Source of the DNA: Sungkyunkwania multivorans
GTDB lineage: Bacteria; Bacteroidota; Bacteroidia; Flavobacteriales; Flavobacteriaceae
Direction: 5' to 3'
Length of the DNA stretch: 64,000 nucleotides
Assembly: GCF_042675645.1 (NCBI RefSeq)
Contig: NZ_JBHTJH010000004.1
Coordinates: 1,240,001 to 1,304,000 of the forward strand
Each line of letters begins with the position of its first letter. Within the stretch, counting starts at the first letter, position 1. Below the pieces are notes generated by a model. It ran no database searches. It saw only the letters and a program-made list of their open reading frames with translations, and was not told the origin of the DNA. The translations under genes were made by a program, and so were the position numbers. Below are positions 52,806 to 61,125 of this stretch, piece by piece.

Positions 52806-53044
52806 TATATTTGCGCGATTTCGCAGAAAAAAATCCACTCGGTGATCGCGATTTAAACCTGACCGTCTGTCCTCCGTACGAGACTTCGGAAGGCGGGCCC
52901 TCAGATAAATTGCTCCATGGCTCCTATCCTTTTATGCAGCCACCTTGACGGATAAAGGCCTCGAAATCAAATTATTTTTTCTAATAAATACGCCTCGGGC
53001 TTGCCCAAAGGTAGTTTACTAATTAAAAGATCAAAATAAATAAC
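52806..53044 (+). promoter_or_regulatory. Promoter and long 5' leader of icd
   Basis: TATATTTG at 52806-52813 is an exact -7 element; no -33 partner is clear. It leaves a leader of about 225 bases, much longer than others here and partly GC-rich. A hairpin with CCTCCG (52871-52876) and CGGAAGG (52887-52893, one bulge) is visible. No known riboswitch was recognised. Confidence 0.4.
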
Positions 53045-55273
53045 ATGGCAAACAGTCCTAAAATTCTTTATACCAAAACCGACGAAGCCCCGATGTTGGC
53101 CACCCATTCTTGGCTACCAATAGTTCAAGCATTTACCAGATCTTCTGGCATTAACTTGGAAACAAGAGACATCTCTTTGGCTGGACGTATCTTGGCCAAC
53201 TTTCCAAGTTATCTAGATGAAGGACAAAAGGTTGCAGATGCATTGGCCGAATTGGGAGCAATGGCAAAGAAACCAGAAGCCAATATCATCAAATTACCCA
53301 ATATCAGTGCGTCCATTCCTCAGTTAAAGGCAGCAATAAAAGAATTACAAGGAAAAGGGTTTGCTATTCCCAATTACCCTGAAGAGCCCAAGAACAACGA
53401 AGAGAAAGAAATAAAGGCTGTTTACGATAAGATCAAAGGAAGTGCTGTTAATCCGGTGCTTCGTGAAGGGAACTCTGACCGAAGAGCTCCGAAGGCCGTA
53501 AAGAACTTTGCTAAAAAGAACCCGCACAGTATGGGTCCTTGGACCGCTGATTCTAAATCGCATGTGGCCACCATGGATAAAGGAGATTTTCGTTCCAATG
53601 AAAAATCTGTAACCATCGAAAATGCAGGTTCCTTAAAGATCCAACACATAGCTAAAGATGGTAGCATTACCGTTCTTAAGCCCGATGTTCCTGTCCTTAA
53701 AGGAGAAGTGATCGATGCGAGCTATATGAGTAAAAGTGCATTGGTACAATTTATAGATGAACAAGTAAAAGACGCAAAAGCGAATGATGTTCTGTTCTCG
53801 CTTCATATGAAAGCAACCATGATGAAGGTCTCCGACCCGATCATCTTTGGACATGCTGTAGAGATCTTCTTTAAGAACGTCTTTGAAAAGCACGGTGCAG
53901 TTTTGGAAGATTTAGGTGTTGAGGTCGATAACGGATTTAGCAACTTGCTTTCAAAAATTCAAGAATTACCCGAATCCAAGCGCAAGGAGATCGAAGCCGA
54001 CATCGAAGCGGCATATAAAAATGGACCTGCCCTCGCTATGGTGAACTCAGACAAAGGTATTACCAACCTTCATGTTCCCAGTGATATCATCATCGATGCG
54101 TCGATGCCAGCGATGATTCGTAATTCGGGTCAAATGTGGGATGCAAATGGAAATACCAAAGATACCAAGGCCGTCATCCCCGATAGCAGTTATGCCGATC
54201 TATACCAAGCTACCATCGAATTTTGTAAAGAACATGGAGCTTTTGACCCCACTACGATGGGAACCGTTCCCAATGTCGGACTGATGGCACAAAAAGCCGA
54301 AGAGTATGGGTCGCACGACAAGACCTTTGAAATTGCAACAGATGGCAAGGTACAGATCGTCGATGCTTCAGGAAAGGTACTCATTGAACATACTGTGGAA
54401 GCTGGTGATATCTGGAGAAGTTGCCAAACCAAGGACCTACCGATTCAAGATTGGGTGAAATTGGCAGTGACACGAGCCAGAGCTACAGAAACTCCTGCGG
54501 TATTCTGGTTAGACGAGCATCGCGCACACGACGCAGAACTGATCAAAAAAGTGAAGGCCTATCTCCCAAATCACGATACAAGCGGATTGGATATCCATAT
54601 CATGTCTGTTAAAGATGCTACGGATTATACTTTAGACCGCATCAAAGAAGGAAAAGACACCATTTCGGTGACTGGAAACGTGTTGAGAGATTACCTAACC
54701 GACCTCTTCCCTATTTTGGAAGTGGGCACCAGTGCCAAAATGCTTTCTATCGTACCCCTGATGAACGGAGGTGGTCTTTTTGAAACAGGCGCCGGAGGTT
54801 CTGCACCAAAGCACGTGCAACAATTTGTAGAGGAAGGACATTTGCGTTGGGATTCTTTAGGAGAGTTCTTGGCTTTGGCTGCTTCCTTAGAGCATTTTGG
54901 AGATTTTCATGATAACGCCAAAGCAAAGGTGTTGGCTGAAACCTTAGATGATGCAGTAGAAAAGTTGCTGGACAACAACAAAGGTCCGAGACGTAAGGTT
55001 GGACAACTAGACACCAGAGGAAGTCATTTCTACATGGCCAAATATTGGGCCGAGATGCTCGCCGAGCAAAACAACGATGCTGCCCTTAAAGCAACCTTTA
55101 CCGATGTGGCAAAATCACTGACGGCCAATGAGACAAAGATCACGACTGAATTGAGTGAGGCGCAAGGAAGTCCGCAAGATATCGGTGGTTATTACGAACC
55201 TGATGAGGATATGACCTTTGCGGCAATGCGTCCAAGTAAGACACTCAACGATATTATAGACGAGATTGCTTAA
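53045..55273 (+). CDS. icd: NADP-dependent isocitrate dehydrogenase, monomeric type
   Basis: TCA-cycle enzyme oxidising isocitrate to 2-oxoglutarate. The length of 742 residues is the monomeric (IDH-II) size, unrelated in length to the 400-residue dimeric enzymes. The start PKILYTKTDEAPMLATHSWL, the RILANFPSYLDEGQ segment, DASMPAMIRNSGQMWDANG and LDTRGSHFYMAKYWAEMLA are characteristic. It stands alone with a long leader and its own terminator. Confidence 0.97.
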   Translation: MANSPKILYTKTDEAPMLATHSWLPIVQAFTRSSGINLETRDISLAGRILANFPSYLDEGQKVADALAELGAMAKKPEANIIKLPNISASIPQLKAAIKELQGKGFAIPNYPEEPKNNEEKEIKAVYDKIKGSAVNPVLREGNSDRRAPKAVKNFAKKNPHSMGPWTADSKSHVATMDKGDFRSNEKSVTIENAGSLKIQHIAKDGSITVLKPDVPVLKGEVIDASYMSKSALVQFIDEQVKDAKANDVLFSLHMKATMMKVSDPIIFGHAVEIFFKNVFEKHGAVLEDLGVEVDNGFSNLLSKIQELPESKRKEIEADIEAAYKNGPALAMVNSDKGITNLHVPSDIIIDASMPAMIRNSGQMWDANGNTKDTKAVIPDSSYADLYQATIEFCKEHGAFDPTTMGTVPNVGLMAQKAEEYGSHDKTFEIATDGKVQIVDASGKVLIEHTVEAGDIWRSCQTKDLPIQDWVKLAVTRARATETPAVFWLDEHRAHDAELIKKVKAYLPNHDTSGLDIHIMSVKDATDYTLDRIKEGKDTISVTGNVLRDYLTDLFPILEVGTSAKMLSIVPLMNGGGLFETGAGGSAPKHVQQFVEEGHLRWDSLGEFLALAASLEHFGDFHDNAKAKVLAETLDDAVEKLLDNNKGPRRKVGQLDTRGSHFYMAKYWAEMLAEQNNDAALKATFTDVAKSLTANETKITTELSEAQGSPQDIGGYYEPDEDMTFAAMRPSKTLNDIIDEIA

Positions 55274-55306
55274 ATAGCAAGTTGTCTTTTTACATATGAT
55301 ATAAGA

Positions 55307-55334
55307 CCCCAAGCCTGATGCTTGGGGTTTTTTA
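55307..55334 (+). terminator. Terminator of icd
   Basis: CCCCAAGC and GCTTGGGG form a perfect 8-bp stem with a 5-base loop followed by seven Ts. Confidence 0.85.
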
Positions 55335-55410
55335 TTTGGCCTTCCTAATTCGTAAAAAAAATTCTACTTTTCTAGGTTTAAAACCCTAGGCCATGATGAG
55401 AATGGAGTTT

Positions 55411-55470
55411 ACCTTCAACTTTTCAACTTTTCAACTTTCAACCCTAAACTTTAAACTCTAAACTTTTAAC
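55411..55470. repeat. Degenerate heptamer tract (two 8-base units)
   Basis: Units ending in AAC: CTTCAAC-like, TTTTCAAC twice (8 bases), then TTTCAAC, CCTAAAC, TTTAAAC, TCTAAAC and TTTTAAC-type 7-base units. It lies directly at the 3' end of the TerB-like gene. Confidence 0.65.
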
Positions 55471-55474
55471 TACC

Positions 55475-55873
55475 CTAATTATGCTGTGTCTTAAAGATCT
55501 TTATCAACACATCTGGCGGAACGACCTTATTCGGATAATCGTCCATCACCTTCAGTACCGTGGTCACCGCTTCCTGACTTAGTCCCATGCGAAGGCCGAA
55601 GTTTTTTACTTTCACCAGTTCGAGCGCATCGGTATCTCGATCCACATTCATCATCAATACCAATCGATGAAAATGTAAGATACGGTTGGCCTCTGGTTGA
55701 ATAGGCACAGGTTTTTGAGGAACATCGTATAACAGCTTCAGATCGGTCTCGGAAATCCCCATCTGATTGGCGACAACCACTAGAAAGCTGTGCTCAATAT
55801 CTTTGACGCCGTCGGAGACACGTGCCAAGGCGATAAGATCAGACAGCAGACTCAATTTGGAAGGTTTATCCAT
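55475..55873 (-). CDS. TerB-like small helical protein
   Basis: A 132-residue all-helical cytoplasmic protein. KLSLLSDLIALARVSDGVKD followed by SFLVVVANQMGISETDLKLL resembles the TerB/DjlA-type helical bundle (acidic metal-site helix followed by EF-hand-like ISETD). Found in many Bacteroidota. Tellurite resistance is only a family name; no other ter genes are present. Confidence 0.7.
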   Translation of the reverse strand: MDKPSKLSLLSDLIALARVSDGVKDIEHSFLVVVANQMGISETDLKLLYDVPQKPVPIQPEANRILHFHRLVLMMNVDRDTDALELVKVKNFGLRMGLSQEAVTTVLKVMDDYPNKVVPPDVLIKIFKTQHN

Positions 55874-55956
55874 AGTGTGCTTGAAAATTTTTTGCTAAAG
55901 ATATTATAATAAGGATAAATGTAGGCGAAGGGTATATTTTTTTGATAACGTCCTAA

Positions 55957-56104
55957 CTTCCCCGCCTGACCGGACGGGCAGGGAGTGAATTCGATAGCGC
56001 AACGCGATGGAGAATTAGTATCGAGAAGTACTCGATACCCATCTGCTCCTTTACTATACAACCAGTTCTCGATACACCTCCCTTTGGTCGGCACTCGAAC
56101 CGAC
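55957..56104 (+). repeat. Interspersed hairpin element, copy A (148 bases)
   Basis: Starts with the GC-rich hairpin CCTGaCCGgaCGGgCAGG, continues through GAATTC...GAGAATT, then GTATCGAGAA (56018-56027). After 38 bases comes its exact inverse TTCTCGATAC (56066-56075), a short variable stem and CACTCGAACCGAC. Two further elements in this 623-base gene-free stretch follow. Bases 55874-55956 hold nothing else recognisable. Confidence 0.8.
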
Positions 56105-56120
56105 ATTTGGGATTCTACTG

Positions 56121-56252
56121 TCACTTCGAGTGAATTCGATGGAGCAACGCGATGGAGAATTAGTATCGAGAAGTACTCGCTACCTATCTGTTCCTTTACT
56201 ATACAACCAGTTCTCGATACATTTTTGCTTCGCAAAAACACTCGAACTGACA
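56121..56252 (+). repeat. Interspersed hairpin element, copy B
   Basis: Offset from copy A by 145 bases and nearly identical over the central part: GTATCGAGAA at 56163-56172 and TTCTCGATAC at 56211-56220, again 38 bases apart. The distal hairpin is different from that in A: TTTTTGC-TTC-GCAAAAA, a perfect 7-bp stem. The GC-rich left hairpin is missing. Confidence 0.8.
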
Positions 56253-56294
56253 ACTGTCAACTCCAAACTACGAACCAGCAACTCGCAACCTTCA
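56246..56294. repeat. Degenerate heptamer tract, 7 units
   Basis: ACTGACA, ACTGTCA, ACTCCAA, ACTACGA, ACCAGCA, ACTCGCA, ACCTTCA in exact register. It grows out of the ACTCGAACTGACA end of copy B without a phase break. Confidence 0.75.
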
Positions 56295-56295
56295 G

Positions 56296-56356
56296 CCAGT
56301 TCTCGATACACCTCCCGTTGGTCGGCACCCGAACCTGCCTGCGGTAGGCAGGCCGA
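56296..56356 (+). repeat. Interspersed hairpin element, partial copy D
   Basis: Only the right half: CAGTTCTCGATACA, a weak stem like that of copy A, then CGAACC, followed by the perfect hairpin CCTGCCT-GCGGT-AGGCAGG-type sequence. Confidence 0.7.
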
Positions 56357-56435
56357 CAAATCACAAATCTCAAAATCCAACATTCAACTTCATACTGACA
56401 ACTGACAACTGACGACTGAAAACTGACAAACTGCA
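56352..56435. repeat. Degenerate heptamer tract, 12 units
   Basis: GCCGACA, AATCACA, AATCTCA, AAATCCA, ACATTCA, ACTTCAT, ACTGACA twice, ACTGACG, ACTGAAA, ACTGACA, AACTGCA in unbroken 7-base register. The sequence drifts from one end to the other while the phase is kept. Confidence 0.75.
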
Positions 56436-56484
56436 ACTACTGAAATTCCACAAGCCAAATCACCTCACCAAAAACCGCCGCAGC

Positions 56485-56492
56485 TACTTTTG
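56485..56492 (+). promoter_or_regulatory. -7 element TACTTTTG of the DnaE-DinB operon, leaderless
   Basis: Exact TAnnTTTG match ending 4 bases before the ATG at 56497. Transcription would start about at the start codon, so the mRNA would be leaderless. No SOS-type operator was recognised upstream. Confidence 0.5.
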
Positions 56493-56496
56493 TAGT

Positions 56497-59475
56497 ATGT
56501 ATCTCAACTCCCTCACCTATTACAGTCTTCGGTATGGCACCTTGAAGCCCAAACGCCTATTAAAACTGGCGCAGCAACATGGCATTACAGCATTTGCACT
56601 TACCGATATCAACAATACTTCGGCTTGCTTAGACATCGTGCGCATGGCGCCAAAATATGGGATACGTCCGGTGTTGGGCGTCGATTTTAGAAATGGCGCT
56701 CAGCAACAATTTATCATGCTGGCGAAAAACAATAAAGGCTTTCAGCAAGTCAATAGCTACCTTTCTAGCTTTTTACATGATAGTACTTTAGAAATTCCTT
56801 CCCGTGCCAAAAAGCTTCCAGATACCATAGTGATCTATCCGTTTAATGGTTTTAAAGGAACAGAACTACAGTCTCACGAGTATTTGGGAGTGCGAATCGG
56901 CGACCTTAACCGACTCAAGTTTTCCAAATGGAACGAACGTAAAGAAAAGCTGGTGATACTCCACACCATCCTCTACGAGACCAAACGCGATTTCAACACC
57001 CATCGCCTGCTTCGAGCCATCGATAACAATATGCTGCTCAGCAAACTGCCAAAGTCTGAAGAAGGCAGCGAAGCAGATCAGCTTATAGCGCCAAAGGCCT
57101 TGGAAGCCGCCTTTGCTGATTTTCCGGCCTTGATCGAAAACAGCAAACGACTACTCGCGTCCTGTACTATCGACTTTGATTTCTCTAAAGAAACACCCAA
57201 TAACCAAAAGGCCTATACTAGGAATGAAGCCTTGGATTATCGCTTGTTGGAAAAACTCACCTACGACGGACTCGCCTATCGCTTCCCCGATCCAGATGAG
57301 GCCATCCATTCAAGGATCAAAAAAGAATTGAACATCATCAAAGAAAAAGGCTTTGTCTCTTATTTTCTGATCAATTGGAAGATCCTCAAATACGCTCGAA
57401 GCAAAGGCTATTTTTATGTGGGACGTGGTAGCGGCGCCAACAGTGTCATTGCTTACCTCTTGCGAATCACCGATGTGGATCCGATAGAACTCGATCTCTA
57501 TTTTGAGCGTTTTATCAACCTATATCGCAAAAACCCACCCGACTTTGATATCGATTTCTCTTGGGCCGACCGTGATGATATCACGCAATTTATATTTAAA
57601 CGCTTTCGAAATACGGCCTTGATCACCGTATACAACACTTTTAAGTACAAAGCATCGGTGCGAGAGTTGGGAAAGGTCTTTGGTCTGCCCAAATCGGAGA
57701 TCGATCGGCTGTCACGTGGCGATTATACCTTATCGGCCTTGGACGCGCTTTCGCAATTGGTAGTAAAGTATGCTACCTATATTCAAGGGTATCCCAACTA
57801 TTTGGGTATCCATGCTGGAGGTATCTTAATATCTGAACGTCCAATACATTACTACACCGCCACCTTTATGCCACCCAAAGGTTTTGCTACCACCCAATTT
57901 GATATGGTCGTGGCCGAAGATATCGGGCTCTATAAATTCGACATTCTTAGTCAGCGGGGCTTGGGGAAGATCAAGGATGCGGTGGAAGTGGTGAAGTACA
58001 ACCATCCCCAATTACCACCCATCGACATTCACGATATCAAACGCTTTAAAGAAGACGAGCGCATCAAAGACCTGCTTCGCAATGCCAAGGCCATCGGTTG
58101 CTTTTATGTAGAATCGCCCGCCATGCGAATGCTGCTCAAAAAACTACAGGTCGATAATTATCTCGGCTTGGTCGCTGCCAGTTCGGTGATTCGTCCAGGT
58201 GTAGCCAATTCGGGGATGATGCGCGAATATATTCTTCGCTATCGCTATCCCGACCGCCGAAAGGAGGCACATCCGGTCTTAGTGGATATCATGCCCGAGA
58301 CCTATGGGGTGATGGTCTATCAGGAAGATGTGATCAAGGTAGCCCACTTTTTTGGCGGACTTACCCTTGGCGAGGCCGATATGCTGCGCCGTGGGATGTC
58401 GGGCAAATTCCGGTCACGAGAAGAGTTTTTAAAAGTAAAATCCAAATTTTTCAGCAATTGCGCCAAAGATGGGAAGCCCCAAGATATGACCAAAGAAATA
58501 TGGCGGCAGATCGAAAGCTTTGCAGGTTATGCCTTTGCCAAAGGGCACTCGGCTTCCTACGCTGTTGAGAGTTACCAAAGTTTATTTTTGAAGGCCTATT
58601 TCCCGTTGGAATATATGGTGGCAACCATCAATAATGGCGGTGGTTTTTATCGAACCGAACTCTATGTACACGAAGCGCGTATGCATGGAGGTAACATCCT
58701 ACCGCCATGTGTCAACCAAAGCTATGGACTAACGGTGATTTACAAAAAGGATATCTATCTCGGACTGGGGCTGTTGCATTCGCTAGAATCGAAAACCATT
58801 CAGCGTATTCTCAAGGAACGAGAGGCAAAGGGTGTTTTCAATTCCTTGGACAACTTTATAGAGCGCGTTCCCATCTCCATCGAACAGCTAATGATCTTGA
58901 TCAAGGTGAATGCCTTCCGATTTACACAACGCAATAAACGCGAATTGCTTTGGGAAGCACATATGAAAGTAAATAAGGTCACCTTTGAAGAGTTTCGCCC
59001 TACCCTATTTAAAGCAGAAAAAAAAGACTACCAATTGCCAAACCTACCCAACACCCTACAAGAGGACGCCTTTGATCAGATAGAACTCTTGGGCTTTCCA
59101 TTGACCAATCCCTTTAGTTTATTGTTAGAGCCTTCAAATAGCACTCTAAAAGCGAGGGACCTACATCATTATACTGGAAAATGGGTGTTGATCGATGGTT
59201 ATCTGGTCACCACAAAAAAGACGAGTACCAACAAGGGCAAACAGATGTTCTTTGGCACGTTCTTGGATCAGGATGGTGACTTTATCGATACAGTGCACTT
59301 CCCTCCCATCGCTGCCAAATTTCCCTTTCGGGGGAAGGGGATCTACCGCATCCAAGGAAAGGTATTGGAAGAGTTTGACTGCATCAATATCGAAGTCTCC
59401 AAAATGGAACGCTTACCGATCATCGAAGACCCCCGCTATGCAGATAATACCAACAAAAAGAAAATTATAGTATGA
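56497..59475 (+). CDS. Short DNA polymerase III alpha subunit (DnaE2/ImuC-like)
   Basis: A C-family DNA polymerase of 992 residues, against about 1,400 for a main bacteroidotal DnaE. The N-terminal PHP domain (MYLNSLTYYSLRYGTLKP) lacks the metal-binding histidines of the H-x-H start. The palm is intact: PDFDIDF with D351 and D353, and the third Asp in YKFDILSQRGLG (D482). Helix-hairpin-helix and OB-fold regions follow (TGKWVLIDGYLVTTKK near residue 895). Its ATGA overlap with dinB implies a coupled two-polymerase unit for translesion synthesis. Confidence 0.9.
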   Translation: MYLNSLTYYSLRYGTLKPKRLLKLAQQHGITAFALTDINNTSACLDIVRMAPKYGIRPVLGVDFRNGAQQQFIMLAKNNKGFQQVNSYLSSFLHDSTLEIPSRAKKLPDTIVIYPFNGFKGTELQSHEYLGVRIGDLNRLKFSKWNERKEKLVILHTILYETKRDFNTHRLLRAIDNNMLLSKLPKSEEGSEADQLIAPKALEAAFADFPALIENSKRLLASCTIDFDFSKETPNNQKAYTRNEALDYRLLEKLTYDGLAYRFPDPDEAIHSRIKKELNIIKEKGFVSYFLINWKILKYARSKGYFYVGRGSGANSVIAYLLRITDVDPIELDLYFERFINLYRKNPPDFDIDFSWADRDDITQFIFKRFRNTALITVYNTFKYKASVRELGKVFGLPKSEIDRLSRGDYTLSALDALSQLVVKYATYIQGYPNYLGIHAGGILISERPIHYYTATFMPPKGFATTQFDMVVAEDIGLYKFDILSQRGLGKIKDAVEVVKYNHPQLPPIDIHDIKRFKEDERIKDLLRNAKAIGCFYVESPAMRMLLKKLQVDNYLGLVAASSVIRPGVANSGMMREYILRYRYPDRRKEAHPVLVDIMPETYGVMVYQEDVIKVAHFFGGLTLGEADMLRRGMSGKFRSREEFLKVKSKFFSNCAKDGKPQDMTKEIWRQIESFAGYAFAKGHSASYAVESYQSLFLKAYFPLEYMVATINNGGGFYRTELYVHEARMHGGNILPPCVNQSYGLTVIYKKDIYLGLGLLHSLESKTIQRILKEREAKGVFNSLDNFIERVPISIEQLMILIKVNAFRFTQRNKRELLWEAHMKVNKVTFEEFRPTLFKAEKKDYQLPNLPNTLQEDAFDQIELLGFPLTNPFSLLLEPSNSTLKARDLHHYTGKWVLIDGYLVTTKKTSTNKGKQMFFGTFLDQDGDFIDTVHFPPIAAKFPFRGKGIYRIQGKVLEEFDCINIEVSKMERLPIIEDPRYADNTNKKKIIV

Positions 59476-60689
59476 GTTTAGATCGATCGATCGTACATAT
59501 GGACCTCGACACCTTCTTTGTCTCTTGTGAGCGCTTGCTAGACAGCAAACTGATCGGAAAACCTGTATTGATCGGCGGCACTAGCGATCGCGGGGTCGTT
59601 GCCAGTTGCAGCTATGAGGCACGAAACTTTGGCATCCATTCGGCCATGCCCATGCGAATGGCCAGACAACTGTGCCCGGAAGCGATCATTGTAAGAGGCA
59701 ATTCGGGAATCTATACCAAGTTCTCTGATATGGTCACCGAAGTGATCAAGGAAAGTGTACCGCTCTATGAAAAGACCTCTATCGACGAGTTCTATATCGA
59801 TCTCACTGGAATGGACAAGTTCTTTGGATGTCACCAACTGGCCAGCGAAGTACGCCAACGCATCATCAAAGAAACAGGCTTGCCCATTTCCTTCGGACTT
59901 TCAGTAAACAAAACAGTATCGAAGATCGCTACGGGCGAGGCCAAGCCTAACAATCAGATTCGCATTCTGCAAGGTACTGAGAAACCTTTCCTCTCTCCGC
60001 TATCGGTACGCAAGATTCCTATGGTGGGTGACAAGACTTTCCGTTCGCTCTGTGATCTAGGAATTCACCGTATTGGTGTCATCCAGCAAATGCCAATGGA
60101 AATGCTGGTGAAGGTCTTTGGGAAAAATGGGCAAAGCATCTGGAAGAAAGCCAACGGCATTGATAACAGTCCGGTGGTCCAGTACCATGAACGTAAATCG
60201 ATCTCCACCGAGCGTACCTTTGACAGAGATACGACCGATGTACGAAAATTGGAATCGATCATCACGGCCATGGCCGAGAATCTGGCCTATCAGTTGCGAC
60301 GTGGCAACAAGCTTACGGCCTGTATCACCTTTAAGATCCGTTATTCGGACTTCCAGACCTATACCATGCAAAAACGTATCCCATATAGTTCTTCGGACCA
60401 TCGCATCATTCCTATTGTGATGGAATTGTATAAGAAATTATATCAACGAAGAATGCTGGTGCGTTTGGTAGGCGTACGCTTTAGCCATCTGGTCGAAGGC
60501 GGGCAGCAGATCAATCTATTTGAGGATTCTGATCGGGTGCTAAATCTGTATCAGGCGATGGACAAGATGCGCGAGCGCTATGGGGATCGTGCGGTGATGC
60601 GTGCTGCAGGTATGGAAGCCAAGAGCATTAGTCGCTGGAATCCGTTTACAGGCGCACCGCCGCCACTATTGGCGAATCGGAGGAGGTGA
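59472..60689 (+). CDS. dinB: DNA polymerase IV (Y family)
   Basis: A 405-residue translesion polymerase. Catalytic motifs are intact: HMDLDTFFVSCERLL with the first Asp and the FF steric gate, and KTSIDEFYIDLTG. The little-finger region is followed by QINLF (residues 346-350), a QxxLF-type beta-clamp binding motif. Since the active site is intact, this is a real DinB rather than the inactive ImuB. The start overlaps the DnaE stop by 4 bases. A (GAATAGT)12 array begins 11 bases after the stop. Confidence 0.95.
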   Translation: MSLDRSIVHMDLDTFFVSCERLLDSKLIGKPVLIGGTSDRGVVASCSYEARNFGIHSAMPMRMARQLCPEAIIVRGNSGIYTKFSDMVTEVIKESVPLYEKTSIDEFYIDLTGMDKFFGCHQLASEVRQRIIKETGLPISFGLSVNKTVSKIATGEAKPNNQIRILQGTEKPFLSPLSVRKIPMVGDKTFRSLCDLGIHRIGVIQQMPMEMLVKVFGKNGQSIWKKANGIDNSPVVQYHERKSISTERTFDRDTTDVRKLESIITAMAENLAYQLRRGNKLTACITFKIRYSDFQTYTMQKRIPYSSSDHRIIPIVMELYKKLYQRRMLVRLVGVRFSHLVEGGQQINLFEDSDRVLNLYQAMDKMRERYGDRAVMRAAGMEAKSISRWNPFTGAPPPLLANRRR

Positions 60690-60700
60690 TGGTGAATGAG

Positions 60701-60787
<87 letters not shown>

Positions 60788-60863
60788 AAAATAATGGTTC
60801 GATGATTCTATGCAAAAAATGGTAAAATCTGAGAAATTCCTAGGGACTTAAACCTAAAGGTCA

Positions 60864-61010
60864 CTTCCCTGCCTGTCCGTATGCGGGGAGCAGATTTTGA
60901 GAACGTAGTGAACAAAATTTGTATCGAGAAGTACTCACAAATTAAAAAGGCGTTATGACCACCCATCAGTTCTCGATACATCGCACCAAGGTGCGCCACT
61001 CGAACTGACA
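60864..61010 (+). repeat. Interspersed hairpin element, copy C (147 bases)
   Basis: Same layout and orientation as copy A, 4.9 kb away on the other side of the polymerase operon. GTATCGAGAA is at 60921-60930 and TTCTCGATAC at 60970-60979. The left inner stem is ATTTTG/CAAAAT where A and B have AATTC/GAATT, and the distal stem is CGCACC/GGTGCG. It ends CACTCGAACTGACA. The rest to 61125 is AT-rich with the next gene's leader. Confidence 0.8.
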
Positions 61011-61125
61011 ACTAAAAACATTGATCGATTCATATATTTCAAAACACTAAAATTCTGTTAATCCTTTCATGTCATTATAGGCAACCATCTGCTTTTGTAG
61101 TACTTTTAATTCAAAATTGCTTTGA

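Noticed and set aside
52760..52948. 62-residue plus-strand frame before icd
   Set aside because: It spans the likely icd promoter element and leader; the text has no protein character.
55957..56356. CRISPR array
   Set aside because: Copies are about 145 bases long, spacing is irregular, there are no short identical repeats with unique spacers, and no cas genes are near.
55852..56405. Several 90-130 residue frames on both strands
   Set aside because: They are translations of the repeated hairpin elements, as shown by the same peptide recurring with the DNA repeat.
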